Notes under the pieces: model-generated | Seen by the model: the letters and a program-made list of their open reading frames with translations, nothing else | What the model was told of the DNA's origin: nothing | Database searches by the model: none | Made by a program: the position numbers and the translations under genes | Shown: piece by piece, positions 7,533-17,100 of the stretch | Position numbering within the stretch: the stretch's first letter is position 1 | How the letters are laid out: every line of letters begins with the position of its first letter | Assembly (NCBI GenBank): GCA_900768545.1 | Contig: CAAGDD010000004.1 | Span: forward strand, 186,001-250,000 | DNA from: Clostridia bacterium | GTDB taxonomy: Bacteria > Bacillota > Clostridia > Christensenellales > UBA1242 | Reading direction: 5' to 3' | Length of the DNA stretch: 64,000 nucleotides

Positions 7533-8903
7533 GTGAATTTTTTTAAAAAATTTGTGTTAGTTTTGGTGTTTATGTTGTTTGGCAGCGGCGTTGTTGTGCT
7601 CGCTGAAGCTCTTATTCCAATGACCGGAAATGACGGCAAACCAAATGTCATTGGCATTGGCGGAGTGGCAGCATTAAACAGTGAATATTTTTTGGATCAA
7701 CCACTTTCGACCCACGGCGCGAAGATTTGTCTTGAAGTCGAAGACGGCAAGGGTGGCTCTACTGTTGAAAGCGTTGATTTGAAAGAGTCAAATATTGAAA
7801 ACTTTTCGACAAACACTGTTGGAAATTTTGAAATGTCAGTCAAATATGGCAAATATTCTTATGAAGTTCCATATTCAGTTAAATACAAAAATATCGGCTT
7901 CAAAGATCAAGTTTTTGATTTTGAACTTGGACAAAATGTCGACCTTTCAAAATACAAATTATATTGTTATGATTATTTCAACAATGTTTCGTGCGTTACA
8001 ACTCTCGACAAGGCGAAAGTTGAAAATATCAAAACAAATTCGATCTCAACAAAAGTTGCAAGTGTCGAATATGAAGGCTTGAGCGCGGCTTTTGATTATT
8101 CGGTGTTTTATTATTCTCGAACATCAAATTACATCGCAAAAGAAAATGTTTGTGACGAAGTTTGTTCGTTTGAACTTTTGAAGTTTGTGGGCGGCGAAAA
8201 GCCTGTTATTAAAATTGCAAAACGAATTTTGGAAAACGATATCATTGAAGGAATTTACACCTTTGATATGAAAAAGATTGAAACAAATTTTGGCGTGACA
8301 TATTTGACAAGTGAAGCGATAGCAAAACTTGATTATTCGACTAAAAAACTGACGATTTTTTCAAATGTTTTACAAAACTCTACCGAACTTGTTTTTGATC
8401 TCAAAATGGGAGATGAAATTGTTGTTCGCCAGCCAATTTTGAAGGCAATTTCAAAACTTGAAAACTTTAAACAAAATTTTGTTTTAAACGAAAATTATTC
8501 TTTCAGCAACTTGAAAATCGAACTTGTTATGAGCGACAATTCGACACGAGTTGTGACAATAAATTCGAGCAACATTTCAAACTTCTCACTTGACAAAGTG
8601 GGCGTTTATACGACCAAAATCAAATATTTTGGATTTGAATTTAATCAAACATATTATGTAAATTATAAGAAGATAGAAATCTACAATTCACCTTCAAAGA
8701 TCACTTTCTTGCAAAATTCAAACGATTTTGAAATTCTTGAGATTGTGTGCTATGACTATGAAAACAGCCCTGTTGCGATCAAAAGTTTGAAAGACAAAGA
8801 TGTTTCAATTTTTGATATCGACACGACGATGATTGGTCAAAACAAGGTGGGAAGAATTTTATGCTATGGGGCGACAATGGAGTTTTTATACGATGTTGTT
8901 TAG
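7533..8903 (+). CDS. Secreted protein with bacterial Ig-like domains
   Basis: The 456-residue protein starts at a GTG preceded by AGGAGG. Residues 1-25 form a signal peptide (MNFFKKFVLVLVFMLFGSGV). The rest is beta-rich and contains at least three repeats of the type found in bacterial Ig-like (Big) domains: a lead-in such as DFELGQNVDLSKYKL, then SNIENFSTNTVGNFEMSVKYG or SNISNFSLDKVGVYTTKIKYFG, closing with a YxVxYK strand. No sortase motif or C-terminal membrane anchor is visible, so it is probably secreted or held by other wall components. Adhesion or scaffolding is inferred from the domain type only. Confidence 0.8.
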   Translation: MNFFKKFVLVLVFMLFGSGVVVLAEALIPMTGNDGKPNVIGIGGVAALNSEYFLDQPLSTHGAKICLEVEDGKGGSTVESVDLKESNIENFSTNTVGNFEMSVKYGKYSYEVPYSVKYKNIGFKDQVFDFELGQNVDLSKYKLYCYDYFNNVSCVTTLDKAKVENIKTNSISTKVASVEYEGLSAAFDYSVFYYSRTSNYIAKENVCDEVCSFELLKFVGGEKPVIKIAKRILENDIIEGIYTFDMKKIETNFGVTYLTSEAIAKLDYSTKKLTIFSNVLQNSTELVFDLKMGDEIVVRQPILKAISKLENFKQNFVLNENYSFSNLKIELVMSDNSTRVVTINSSNISNFSLDKVGVYTTKIKYFGFEFNQTYYVNYKKIEIYNSPSKITFLQNSNDFEILEIVCYDYENSPVAIKSLKDKDVSIFDIDTTMIGQNKVGRILCYGATMEFLYDVV

Positions 8904-9120
8904 CTCCTTTTTTGTTGTTCTTTTGTAAAAAAAATCGTGTTATAAAAATACAATAAAATGTATAAATATACAAACATTTACTCACAAAACATCACTAAAA
9001 ACGATTTAGATTTTTGCGTTACCGCGCCGCAAATTTTGTTGTTTTTTCGCGGCTACGAGTGATTAATTGTTTTATTTTAATGAAAAAATGTCGATTTTAT
9101 TTTTTTAATTTTTTTAATTG

Positions 9121-9129
9121 TGTTATACT
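9121..9129 (+). promoter_or_regulatory. Extended -10 of the topoisomerase operon
   Basis: TGTTATACT is an extended -10 element 29 bases before the ATG at 9158; the -35 region is only a T tract. The 254-bp gap before this operon holds no gene that I can support. Confidence 0.55.
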
Positions 9130-9157
9130 ATTTTTGAAAATTTTATCGGAGAGTTTT

Positions 9158-11131
9158 ATGGCAGAAAAAGAATACAAATCAAAAGATATCGTCGTTCTTG
9201 ATGGGCTTGACGCGGTTAGACTTAGACCCGGAATGTATATAGGCACAACAAGTTCACGTGGGTATCACCACATCTTGTGGGAAATTGTCGATAACGCCAT
9301 TGACGAAATTTCAAATGGCTATGGCGACACAATTAAAATTACGATAAACAAAGACGGCAGTGCGACTGTTGAAGACAACGGGCGTGGTATCCCTGTTGAT
9401 ATGCACCCAACTTTGAAAAAGAGCGGAGTTGAAGTTGTTTACACCACTTTGCACGCAGGCGGAAAATTTAACAATGACAATTACAAATTTTCAGGAGGGT
9501 TGCATGGCGTTGGTGCATCGGTCACAAATGCTTTGTCGCGTTGGTGTAAAGTTACGGTCAACAAGGGTGGAAAAAAATATTTTGTAGAATTCAATTCAAT
9601 CGAAGACAAAAACGGAAAGATTCACAGTGGTGTTGCTGTTGCTCCATTGAAACAAATCGGCACAAGCACCACAACTGGCACAACAGTTACGTTCTTGCCA
9701 GATGATCGAGTTTTTGGAAAACAACAATTCAGCTATGACGTTATCACCAAAAGAGCGAGAGAACTTGCATTTTTAAACAAAGGACTTCGCATTATTGTTG
9801 ACGACGAAGAAACAAATGAAAGATGCGAATATCATTATGAAGGCGGCATTCGTGACTTCGTTTCTTATTTGGTCGAAGGCAAAAATGCACTTTTTAAAGA
9901 ACCTTTATATTTTCACGCAGAAAGCAAGATTTTGAATTTGGAAGTTGCGTTTATCTCGACTGACTCTTACACAGAAAACACATTTTCTTATGTAAACAAC
10001 ATTCCAACCACCGAAGGAGGAATGCACGAAATCGGATTTAAGAGTGCGTTTACAAAAGCGTTTAACGACTTTGCGCGCGCAAACAACTTTTTGAAAGATA
10101 AAGAACAAAACCTTTTGGGCGAAGACTTCCGTGAAGGACTTGTCACAGTCATCAATGTGAAGATGAGCAATGTTCAATTTGAAGGACAAACCAAGACCAA
10201 ACTTGGAAATCCAGAAGCAAGAACAGAAGTTGAAGCGTTGTCGCTGGCAGAACTTGCAAAACTTTTGGCAGACAAGAAAAATCTCACTTATGGTGAAGTT
10301 ATTGTCGAGAAAGGAAAGCAAGCCGCAAAGGTTAGACTTGCCGCTAAAAAAGCAAAAGAACTCACTCGCGCGAAAAACAATGCGGAAAACTTCAATTTGG
10401 TCGGAAAACTTGCTTCATCGACTTCACGCGATCGCACAAAGAGCGAACTTTTCATTGTCGAAGGGGATTCGGCGGGCGGTTCGGCAAAACAAGGAAGAGA
10501 TAGAAAATATCAAGCGATTTTGCCACTTCGCGGAAAGCCTTTGAACGCTGAAAAGAAACGCATTGACCAAGTTTTGGCAAACGAAGAAATTAGAACAATT
10601 ATTTCTGCACTCGACACAGGTTTTGGCGAAGATTTTGATCTTTCAAGTTTGCGTTACAACAAAGTTATTATCTTGTCAGATGCCGATCAAGACGGCGCGC
10701 ACATTCGTGCAATTTTGTGCACATTCTTCTACCGTTATATGAAGCCACTTATCACTGACGGGCACGTGTTTATTGGATTGCCTCCACTTTATAAGGTCTA
10801 TAAAAAAGATTATGAAAAATATGTTTATAGCGATGCCGAACTTGCTGACGCGGTCGCTAGTGCTGGAAAGGGTTATATGATCCAAAGATACAAAGGTCTT
10901 GGTGAAATGAATCCAGAACAACTTTGGGAAACTACTATGGATCCAGAAAAACGAACTTTGATTCAAGTCACTATTGAAGATGCTGCCGAAGCGGAAAAGA
11001 TGATCACCACACTTATGGGTGACGCTTTGGAAGAGAGAAAAGCATATATCAACGAACACGCAAACTTTGATCGTGAAGATACATTTATGAGAGATTATAA
11101 AAAACTTGACAACAAAACAGATGCAAATTAA
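9158..11131 (+). CDS. parE: Type IIA topoisomerase B subunit (topoisomerase IV ParE-like; GyrB is the alternative)
   Basis: The 657-residue ATPase subunit works with the product of the next gene to pass DNA strands. It shows the GHKL ATPase motifs (EIVDNAIDE, DNGRGIPVDMHP, GGLHGVGASVTNALS) and the TOPRIM motifs (IVEGDSAGGSAKQGRDR, ILSDADQDGAHIRAILCTFFYRYM). Wording such as RLRPGMYIGTTSSRGYHH, PLRGKPLNAEKKRIDQVLANEEIRT and SDADQDGAHIRAIL is closer to clostridial ParE-type proteins than to GyrB, in my recollection of the families. The ATG at 9158 follows TCGGAGAG; the open frame upstream overlaps the promoter. The A subunit starts 13 bp downstream. Confidence 0.9.
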   Translation: MAEKEYKSKDIVVLDGLDAVRLRPGMYIGTTSSRGYHHILWEIVDNAIDEISNGYGDTIKITINKDGSATVEDNGRGIPVDMHPTLKKSGVEVVYTTLHAGGKFNNDNYKFSGGLHGVGASVTNALSRWCKVTVNKGGKKYFVEFNSIEDKNGKIHSGVAVAPLKQIGTSTTTGTTVTFLPDDRVFGKQQFSYDVITKRARELAFLNKGLRIIVDDEETNERCEYHYEGGIRDFVSYLVEGKNALFKEPLYFHAESKILNLEVAFISTDSYTENTFSYVNNIPTTEGGMHEIGFKSAFTKAFNDFARANNFLKDKEQNLLGEDFREGLVTVINVKMSNVQFEGQTKTKLGNPEARTEVEALSLAELAKLLADKKNLTYGEVIVEKGKQAAKVRLAAKKAKELTRAKNNAENFNLVGKLASSTSRDRTKSELFIVEGDSAGGSAKQGRDRKYQAILPLRGKPLNAEKKRIDQVLANEEIRTIISALDTGFGEDFDLSSLRYNKVIILSDADQDGAHIRAILCTFFYRYMKPLITDGHVFIGLPPLYKVYKKDYEKYVYSDAELADAVASAGKGYMIQRYKGLGEMNPEQLWETTMDPEKRTLIQVTIEDAAEAEKMITTLMGDALEERKAYINEHANFDREDTFMRDYKKLDNKTDAN

Positions 11132-11144
11132 GTGAGGACTTTTG

Positions 11145-13802
11145 ATGAAAAAGAAAAATGAAAACAATGATGAATTTAAACCAGTAGTGATCGAGCCTAT
11201 CGAAGGGCAAATGCGTTATGACGAACTTCTTGTTGCTCAAAAAGAAGAAAAAAGCGAAGATAAAAGCGAAACTTTGATTGAAGGTCAACTTGATATGTGG
11301 AACGCAACAAAGCCCGAGTCAAAGACTGCTTCGAAAGAAAAGAAAAGTGAAACAGACGAGCTTGACGAAAAAGAAGAATCTTCAAATGGAGACGGCTCAA
11401 ACGGCGGGTCGAATGGTGGAATTTATGGCGGAAGCGGAATTTTGTTTAAGCCTTTGGAAGAAGTTTTGCACGATTCGATGATTCCTTATACCGAACACGT
11501 CGTTATGGATAGAGCGTTGCCAAGAGTTGAAGACGGGCTCAAGCCTGTTCAAAGAAGAATTTTGTATTCGATGCTCGAACTTGGACTTTCTCCTGACAAA
11601 CCTTACAGAAAGTCTGCCAGAATCGTCGGCGATTGCATGGGTAAATATCACCCACACGGCGACAGTTCTGTTTATGACGCAATGGTTAGAATGTCACAAA
11701 ACTTTGTTTTGAGAGCGCCACTTATTGATGGTCACGGAAACTTTGGCTCGGTCGATGGCGATAGCGCTGCTGCCATGCGTTACACCGAAGCAAGAATGAC
11801 TCCGCTTGCTATGGAACTTTTGAGAGATATTGAAAAAGATACTGTTCGTTGGGGTCTTAACTTCGACGACACTTTGAAAGAACCTGACATTTTGCCGGGG
11901 CGTTTTCCAAACCTTTTGGTCAACGGAACTTCGGGCATTGCAGTTGGGGTGGCGACAAACATTCCACCACACAATCTTGGCGAAGTTATTGACGGGGTTG
12001 TGGCTTATATCGAAAACCCAGATATTAAACTTGACAAGATGATGAAAATCATCAAAGGTCCAGATTTTCCTACGGGCGGCGAACTCATTTATGGCGACGG
12101 CTTGAAGAGCGCTTACGAAACTGGGAAAGGCAAGATTACTATTCGTGCCAAGGTTGGAATTGAACAAAACGGAGACAAACAAAGTTTGGTCATCACCGAA
12201 CTTCCTTATCAAGTCAACAAGGCTCAACTTTTGCAAAAAATTGCCGAACTTAAAGAGAAAAACAAAGACAAACTTTCTGTTATTAGTGAAATTCGCGACG
12301 AAAGTGACCGAAACGGAATGCGTGCGATTATTCGCTTGAAAAAAGAAGCAAACGCACAAAAAATTTTGGGATATTTATTCCAATCGACAAATTTGCAGGT
12401 TTCTTATGCGATCAATATGGTTGCGATCGCTGGCGGAAAGCCAAAACTTTTGGGACTTTTGGATATTATTTCTTATTACACTGCGTTCCAAAGAGATGTT
12501 ATTGTTAGAAGAACAAAATTTGACCTTAATGTTGCAAAAGACCGCGCTCATATTGTTGAAGGGCTTTTGATTGCTATCAAAAATATTGACGCTGTTATTA
12601 AAATTATCAAAACATCTGCAAATGTGGCTGAAGCGAAGTCAAGATTGAGAGAAAAATTCAAACTCTCTGAAAAACAAGCACAAGCCATTTTGGATATGCG
12701 TCTTGCAAGACTTGTAAACTTGGAAGTTTCAAAACTTCAAGAAGAATTGGCTGCTTTGAAAGCAAAAATTAAAGAACTTGAAGCGATTTTGAATTCGAAA
12801 AAACTTCAACTTGAAGTTGTTAAGAAAGAAATCTTGGAAATTAAGAAAAAGTTTGCAAACCCAAGACGTTCTCACGAAGTGAAGAGCGAAGAAGTTGTGC
12901 TTACAAAGATTGAAGAGATCGAAGAAACAAAAGATTATCTTGTTGCTTTGTCGGCAGGAAAAACTTTGAAAAAAGTCAATATGAAAAACTATTCAAAATC
13001 TCAAAAAACTTTGTCTGACAGTTCGACTTTGTTTGATATTCATACTTCAATTTTGCCTGTTAAGCCTACTGACACAATTTTGATTTTCACTGACAAAGGA
13101 AATTGCATCAAGACGACTGTTGACAAATTGCCTGAATGCAAGTGGAGAGAAAAGGGTGTGCCTTTGAAACAAATTGACAAAACTGTCGATATTATGGAAA
13201 CTCCCGTTGCTGTTTTGAAGGTAGAAGGCGACGGAGAAGTTGTGTTCTTTACCGAAAACGGAATGGTTAAACGTTCAAGCGAAAAAGACTTGGTTGTGGC
13301 AAAATCGTTCTATCAAGCAATCAAACTTTCTGACAATGACAAACTTATTTCTGTTGAACACGAAGTGAAGGGCAAAACTTTTGTTATGCTTTCAAAAAAC
13401 GGATATTGCGTCAACTTTGAAAAGAGCGAAGTGCCTGTTCAAGGGCGTGTTTCTGGCGGCGTGAAGGGAATCAATCTTGAAGAGAAAGATAAGGTTGTTT
13501 TTGCGGGACAAAATATGCATGATGATTTGCTTGTTGTGTCAAACAACGGCTTTGTGAAGAGATTGAATAGTTTGCAAATCCCTATCTGTGCAAGATATAG
13601 AAAGGGTGTGAAATATATCAATTTCGACAAGGGAGGAAAGTCGGTGGCGTATGTAGGTGCGACTCAAATGGCGGTCGTTGACCATGGCTTAAAATTTGTG
13701 ATTTTGGACAAAAACAAACTTAAAGTTTCAAATGACAGACTCTCTTGCGGACAAGAAGAAATCAAAAAGAAGTTTTTGGGAGTGTATGACTTTGTTGACT
13801 AG
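11145..13802 (+). CDS. parC: Type IIA topoisomerase A subunit (topoisomerase IV ParC-like; GyrA is the alternative)
   Basis: This 885-residue breakage-reunion subunit carries the catalytic tyrosine in AAMRYTEARM and the quinolone-region motif GKYHPHGDSSVYDAMVRM with the usual Ser and Asp. The first 95 or so residues are an acidic, Lys/Glu- and Gly-rich extension not found in standard GyrA or ParC. In the C-terminal beta-pinwheel (about residues 580-885) the position of the GyrA box reads SKSQKTLSDS rather than QRRGGKG, which favours decatenating topoisomerase IV over gyrase. The ATG at 11145 follows GTGAGGA. A GC-rich element begins at the stop codon. Confidence 0.9.
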   Translation: MKKKNENNDEFKPVVIEPIEGQMRYDELLVAQKEEKSEDKSETLIEGQLDMWNATKPESKTASKEKKSETDELDEKEESSNGDGSNGGSNGGIYGGSGILFKPLEEVLHDSMIPYTEHVVMDRALPRVEDGLKPVQRRILYSMLELGLSPDKPYRKSARIVGDCMGKYHPHGDSSVYDAMVRMSQNFVLRAPLIDGHGNFGSVDGDSAAAMRYTEARMTPLAMELLRDIEKDTVRWGLNFDDTLKEPDILPGRFPNLLVNGTSGIAVGVATNIPPHNLGEVIDGVVAYIENPDIKLDKMMKIIKGPDFPTGGELIYGDGLKSAYETGKGKITIRAKVGIEQNGDKQSLVITELPYQVNKAQLLQKIAELKEKNKDKLSVISEIRDESDRNGMRAIIRLKKEANAQKILGYLFQSTNLQVSYAINMVAIAGGKPKLLGLLDIISYYTAFQRDVIVRRTKFDLNVAKDRAHIVEGLLIAIKNIDAVIKIIKTSANVAEAKSRLREKFKLSEKQAQAILDMRLARLVNLEVSKLQEELAALKAKIKELEAILNSKKLQLEVVKKEILEIKKKFANPRRSHEVKSEEVVLTKIEEIEETKDYLVALSAGKTLKKVNMKNYSKSQKTLSDSSTLFDIHTSILPVKPTDTILIFTDKGNCIKTTVDKLPECKWREKGVPLKQIDKTVDIMETPVAVLKVEGDGEVVFFTENGMVKRSSEKDLVVAKSFYQAIKLSDNDKLISVEHEVKGKTFVMLSKNGYCVNFEKSEVPVQGRVSGGVKGINLEEKDKVVFAGQNMHDDLLVVSNNGFVKRLNSLQIPICARYRKGVKYINFDKGGKSVAYVGATQMAVVDHGLKFVILDKNKLKVSNDRLSCGQEEIKKKFLGVYDFVD

Positions 13803-13937
13803 GCGGGCGAAAGTTTGCTGCGCAAAGAAAAAATAGCACAAAAAAAAATGAGGCGGGTGCGCTTCATTTTTTTTGTGCGATTTTTTGCGCGCAAGGTGGC
13901 TGCAATGGCTTGCCGCCGCGTGCGCCTTTCGCCCACC
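13802..13937. repeat. GC-rich four-way-junction element, copy 2
   Basis: Outer arms GGCGGGCGAAAG (13802-13813) and CTTTCGCCCACC (13926-13937) match at 11 of 12 pairs. Inside are a left hairpin (TTTGC-TGC-GCAAA, 13814-13826), a central stem (GCAC, A tract, TGA at 13836-13851 against TCA, T tract, GTGC at 13864-13878) and a right hairpin (GGTGGC at 13895-13900 with GCCGCC at 13912-13917, one wobble pair). The left end overlaps the last base of the topoisomerase stop codon. The central stem with T tract can serve as the operon terminator. The rest of the gap to 14115 is A/T-rich and holds the promoter of the next gene. Confidence 0.8.
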
Positions 13938-14081
13938 ATTCAATCACTTAAAAACACTCCCTGAATTTTGAAAATGCCACACAATTATCAAAAAAAATCG
14001 CTATTTCAATCGAAAAACAAAAAATTATTATATAAAATATAATAAAAACAAAAATTTTAAGACAAATCTTGTAAAATTCTT

Positions 14082-14109
14082 TTGAGTTTTGTCGTTTTTT
14101 GTTTATAAT
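14082..14109 (+). promoter_or_regulatory. Promoter placing the start site at the ATG (leaderless)
   Basis: TTGAGT (14082-14087) and a perfect TATAAT (14104-14109) are 16 bp apart. The ATG at 14116 begins six bases after the -10 box, where transcription should start, and no Shine-Dalgarno precedes it. Confidence 0.7.
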
Positions 14110-14115
14110 AAAGAT

Positions 14116-17100
14116 ATGAAAAGAAAACTTCTGTTTTGTCTTATGGCTGTTTTTGTTACATTGTCACTTGCTTGTGGCTGTGCTTTTATCACGAGCGACA
14201 ACGCAAATGAAGAGTCAAATCAGATAGAAACAGCAGCAAATGGCTTTTGGCTTGATAGTGGAAATTACAATACAAGTTTCTCTGGCGGCTCAGGCTCAGA
14301 GTCAGATCCTTACATAATCACGACGCCTCAACAATTCGCTGGCATGGGATATTTGCTGGAGAATAATAATTCAACTTATCAAAGCTCGTATTTTAAACTT
14401 GCAAATGATATAGATCTTAGTGCTCACGCATGGAGCCCTATAAAGTCTACATTATATCATGCTGCATTTGACGGAGATAATCACAAAATTACGGGTTTAG
14501 CTATTCAATACTCACAGTCACAAGTTTCAAAAAAAGAAACTAATTGGGGGCTGTTTACTACATTAAGTTGGGATTATAACGGTACTCAGCCTGTATTCAA
14601 AAATCTAACCATTGAAACTTCTTCACAAAGTGTTTTTAACTATGATTATTACACGGCTCAACATGTAGAAAATGGCGGAATTATAGCTGGCACATCTACG
14701 ATGGTTAAGTATGATAATATTAAAGTAGTGTTTAATACTAAAGCGATTGTATATCCTTATGAAGAAGGTATATTTTTTGGCGGCATAGTTGGATTTGTAT
14801 TTTCTGGTTCGTTTAACAATTGTTTTGTGACAATTAATGCTTCAATAGAAGGTGGGTCTGTAGGTTCTCAAAATTCGGGGTATGCCGGTGGTATTGCTGG
14901 GGGAACTTTTGGTGCAAGTTTTAACAACTGTGTGTCAACTGGTGAAATAGTTTACAGGTCGGGGGCGTTTAGTTCTCTTGCATTTGGTGGCATATCAGGA
15001 ATAGATATGGGAGCTTCTTTCACTGAATGTATAAACAGAGTGAATTTGACATCTTGGTTTGGGGATGTTATAGTTGGAGGAATTGCAGCATATCATATAA
15101 ATTCGGGTGATATTTCAAGGTGTATTAATTATGGAAAAATAAAAATAAACGACAAAGATGAATATTATTCATATTTAGGAAATGTAAATGCAGCTGGTGG
15201 AATTGTGGGAATACTTGGTCCTTCTAAAAATGAAAGTTGTACAGTTTCATATTGTTTAAACCTTGGTGATATAGAAATTTGGGGCAAGGGTAAGCTTGAT
15301 CAATTGGATCTTTGTACTGGTGGAATTGTAGGAACCGATGACATGTCCAATGAAAGTTCTGCTAATATTTATGTTCAACGTTGTATCAATTATGGAAATA
15401 TTTCTGTCGGCGTATCAAATGATAGTTCTCGCAATAATATTAACAAACTTTTTACTTTTGGCGGAATTGCTGGACGATTTAAATATAGATCATCTATTTC
15501 GTATTGCATAAATTATGGAGCAATGCAAACTTCAGCAGGTTATGGTGGCCATATTGGTGGCATTTTGGGCGAAGGCGGAAGAATCTCTGATTCAAAAAAA
15601 TATGTTATACAATCAGATTGGAGAGTTAGTTATTGTGTAAACTATGGTGAATTTAACATTGGTGGATTAGGTTTTTATTATTCGATTGGCGGAATGGTAG
15701 GTTATGCAAATATTGAAGAAACTTTTGACCAAGACGGAAACACGAGCAGTATTATTAGTAATTGTGTCACAAATTATGTAACCTTAAACAAAAGAGCAGT
15801 TGGAATAGTAAAAAACATTGACTGGAGATATTATTATATTATTTCTATGCATACATACAAAAATGGTTTCGAAGAATCTGACGGAATTAGTGGAACATCT
15901 ACAACAACTTTAGCTGATATATTCGTTAACAACAAATTTGCTGGTTTCAAAAAGAGTTCTGTAGTAGGAAACAAATATACTTTGTCAGTATTTATAAGAA
16001 CTTTCTATTATCGTTTTTACTTCAATTATGGTGGCAATATATATTCAATTTCAGAAACAAAATCTCCGAGCACATCATCTCCAGTTTCTTATGATCAGAT
16101 AACACAAAGCTATCAAGTTACTTTAAATGATTCTATTACTTATGTAAACGAAGGTTACGGAAATTTCGAACAATCTTGCGAAATGTTGAAAGGTTGTGCG
16201 CCTGTTAAAATTTTGAATGTAACTTTGCCAACGTCAACAAATTATCGTGGAACATTCAGTATGTCATCATACATTGGTGCTTATGATACAAAACAATATG
16301 TCATAGGCAATGATAGTTTGTATGGAAATGCAAATCAAACTTATTTGTATTCACCAGAATTTCTTTTAAACAACACCTATGTTTCAGTTGTCATCACCGA
16401 TTCGGGGGTTGACACTCAAGATATTGGGGTGAATTGGCAACTTAGTGGAACAACAAAAAATGTCAAAGTTGTCAAAAGTGACGACGGTTGGTATGATAGT
16501 CACTTCGTTTACGATTCGAGAGAAGTTGCAGCTCTTCGTATTTTAAAGAATAATTTAGGAGCTCAATTTGATAGCGCCAAAGTATATTATGGTCAAAAAA
16601 TGTATCTTCGAATTGTTCCAAAAGCGGGCTATTATATCAGTTCAATTGCAGGGAGCTCGACAAATAACCTAAAAGGAGCAGTTCTTGGCTGGGATTATAA
16701 TTATATTGCAGACCCAGATGTGATTCTTTCAAAAACGACATACTCGGTGAGTTTGACTTATGATTGCTCCGCTGTTTCAGGAGTTTCTCAATCTGGATAT
16801 GTGCCTATGTTGAATGTGTTGGGAGTTGTAATAAAGAATAATCTTAATTACATCAATACAAATTTGTCAACAAATGAGTTTCATATTTTTAGTGAAGAGG
16901 ATCGTAATAAATATTTTGGCTATAACTATAAGGAAGAGAAAGACTTAACCAGCGAATCAAACGCTCCAATTGGTTATAAATATAAACTTCAAGTGAAGTA
17001 TGACAATGATTATTATGATTTGACAGAGTTTGATTTCAACAAATATCAAACAATAAACATTCAAGATATTGTTGATTTGTTGATAGAAAAAGGAAGACTT

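Noticed and set aside
9014..9157. 48-codon N-terminal extension of the topoisomerase B subunit
   Set aside because: The extension overlaps the promoter -10 element, has no ribosome site and is unlike the family. The ATG at 9158 has a good Shine-Dalgarno and the expected N-terminus.
11694..12359. 221-codon open frame on the minus strand inside the topoisomerase A gene
   Set aside because: It is the antisense shadow of conserved breakage-reunion domain codons.
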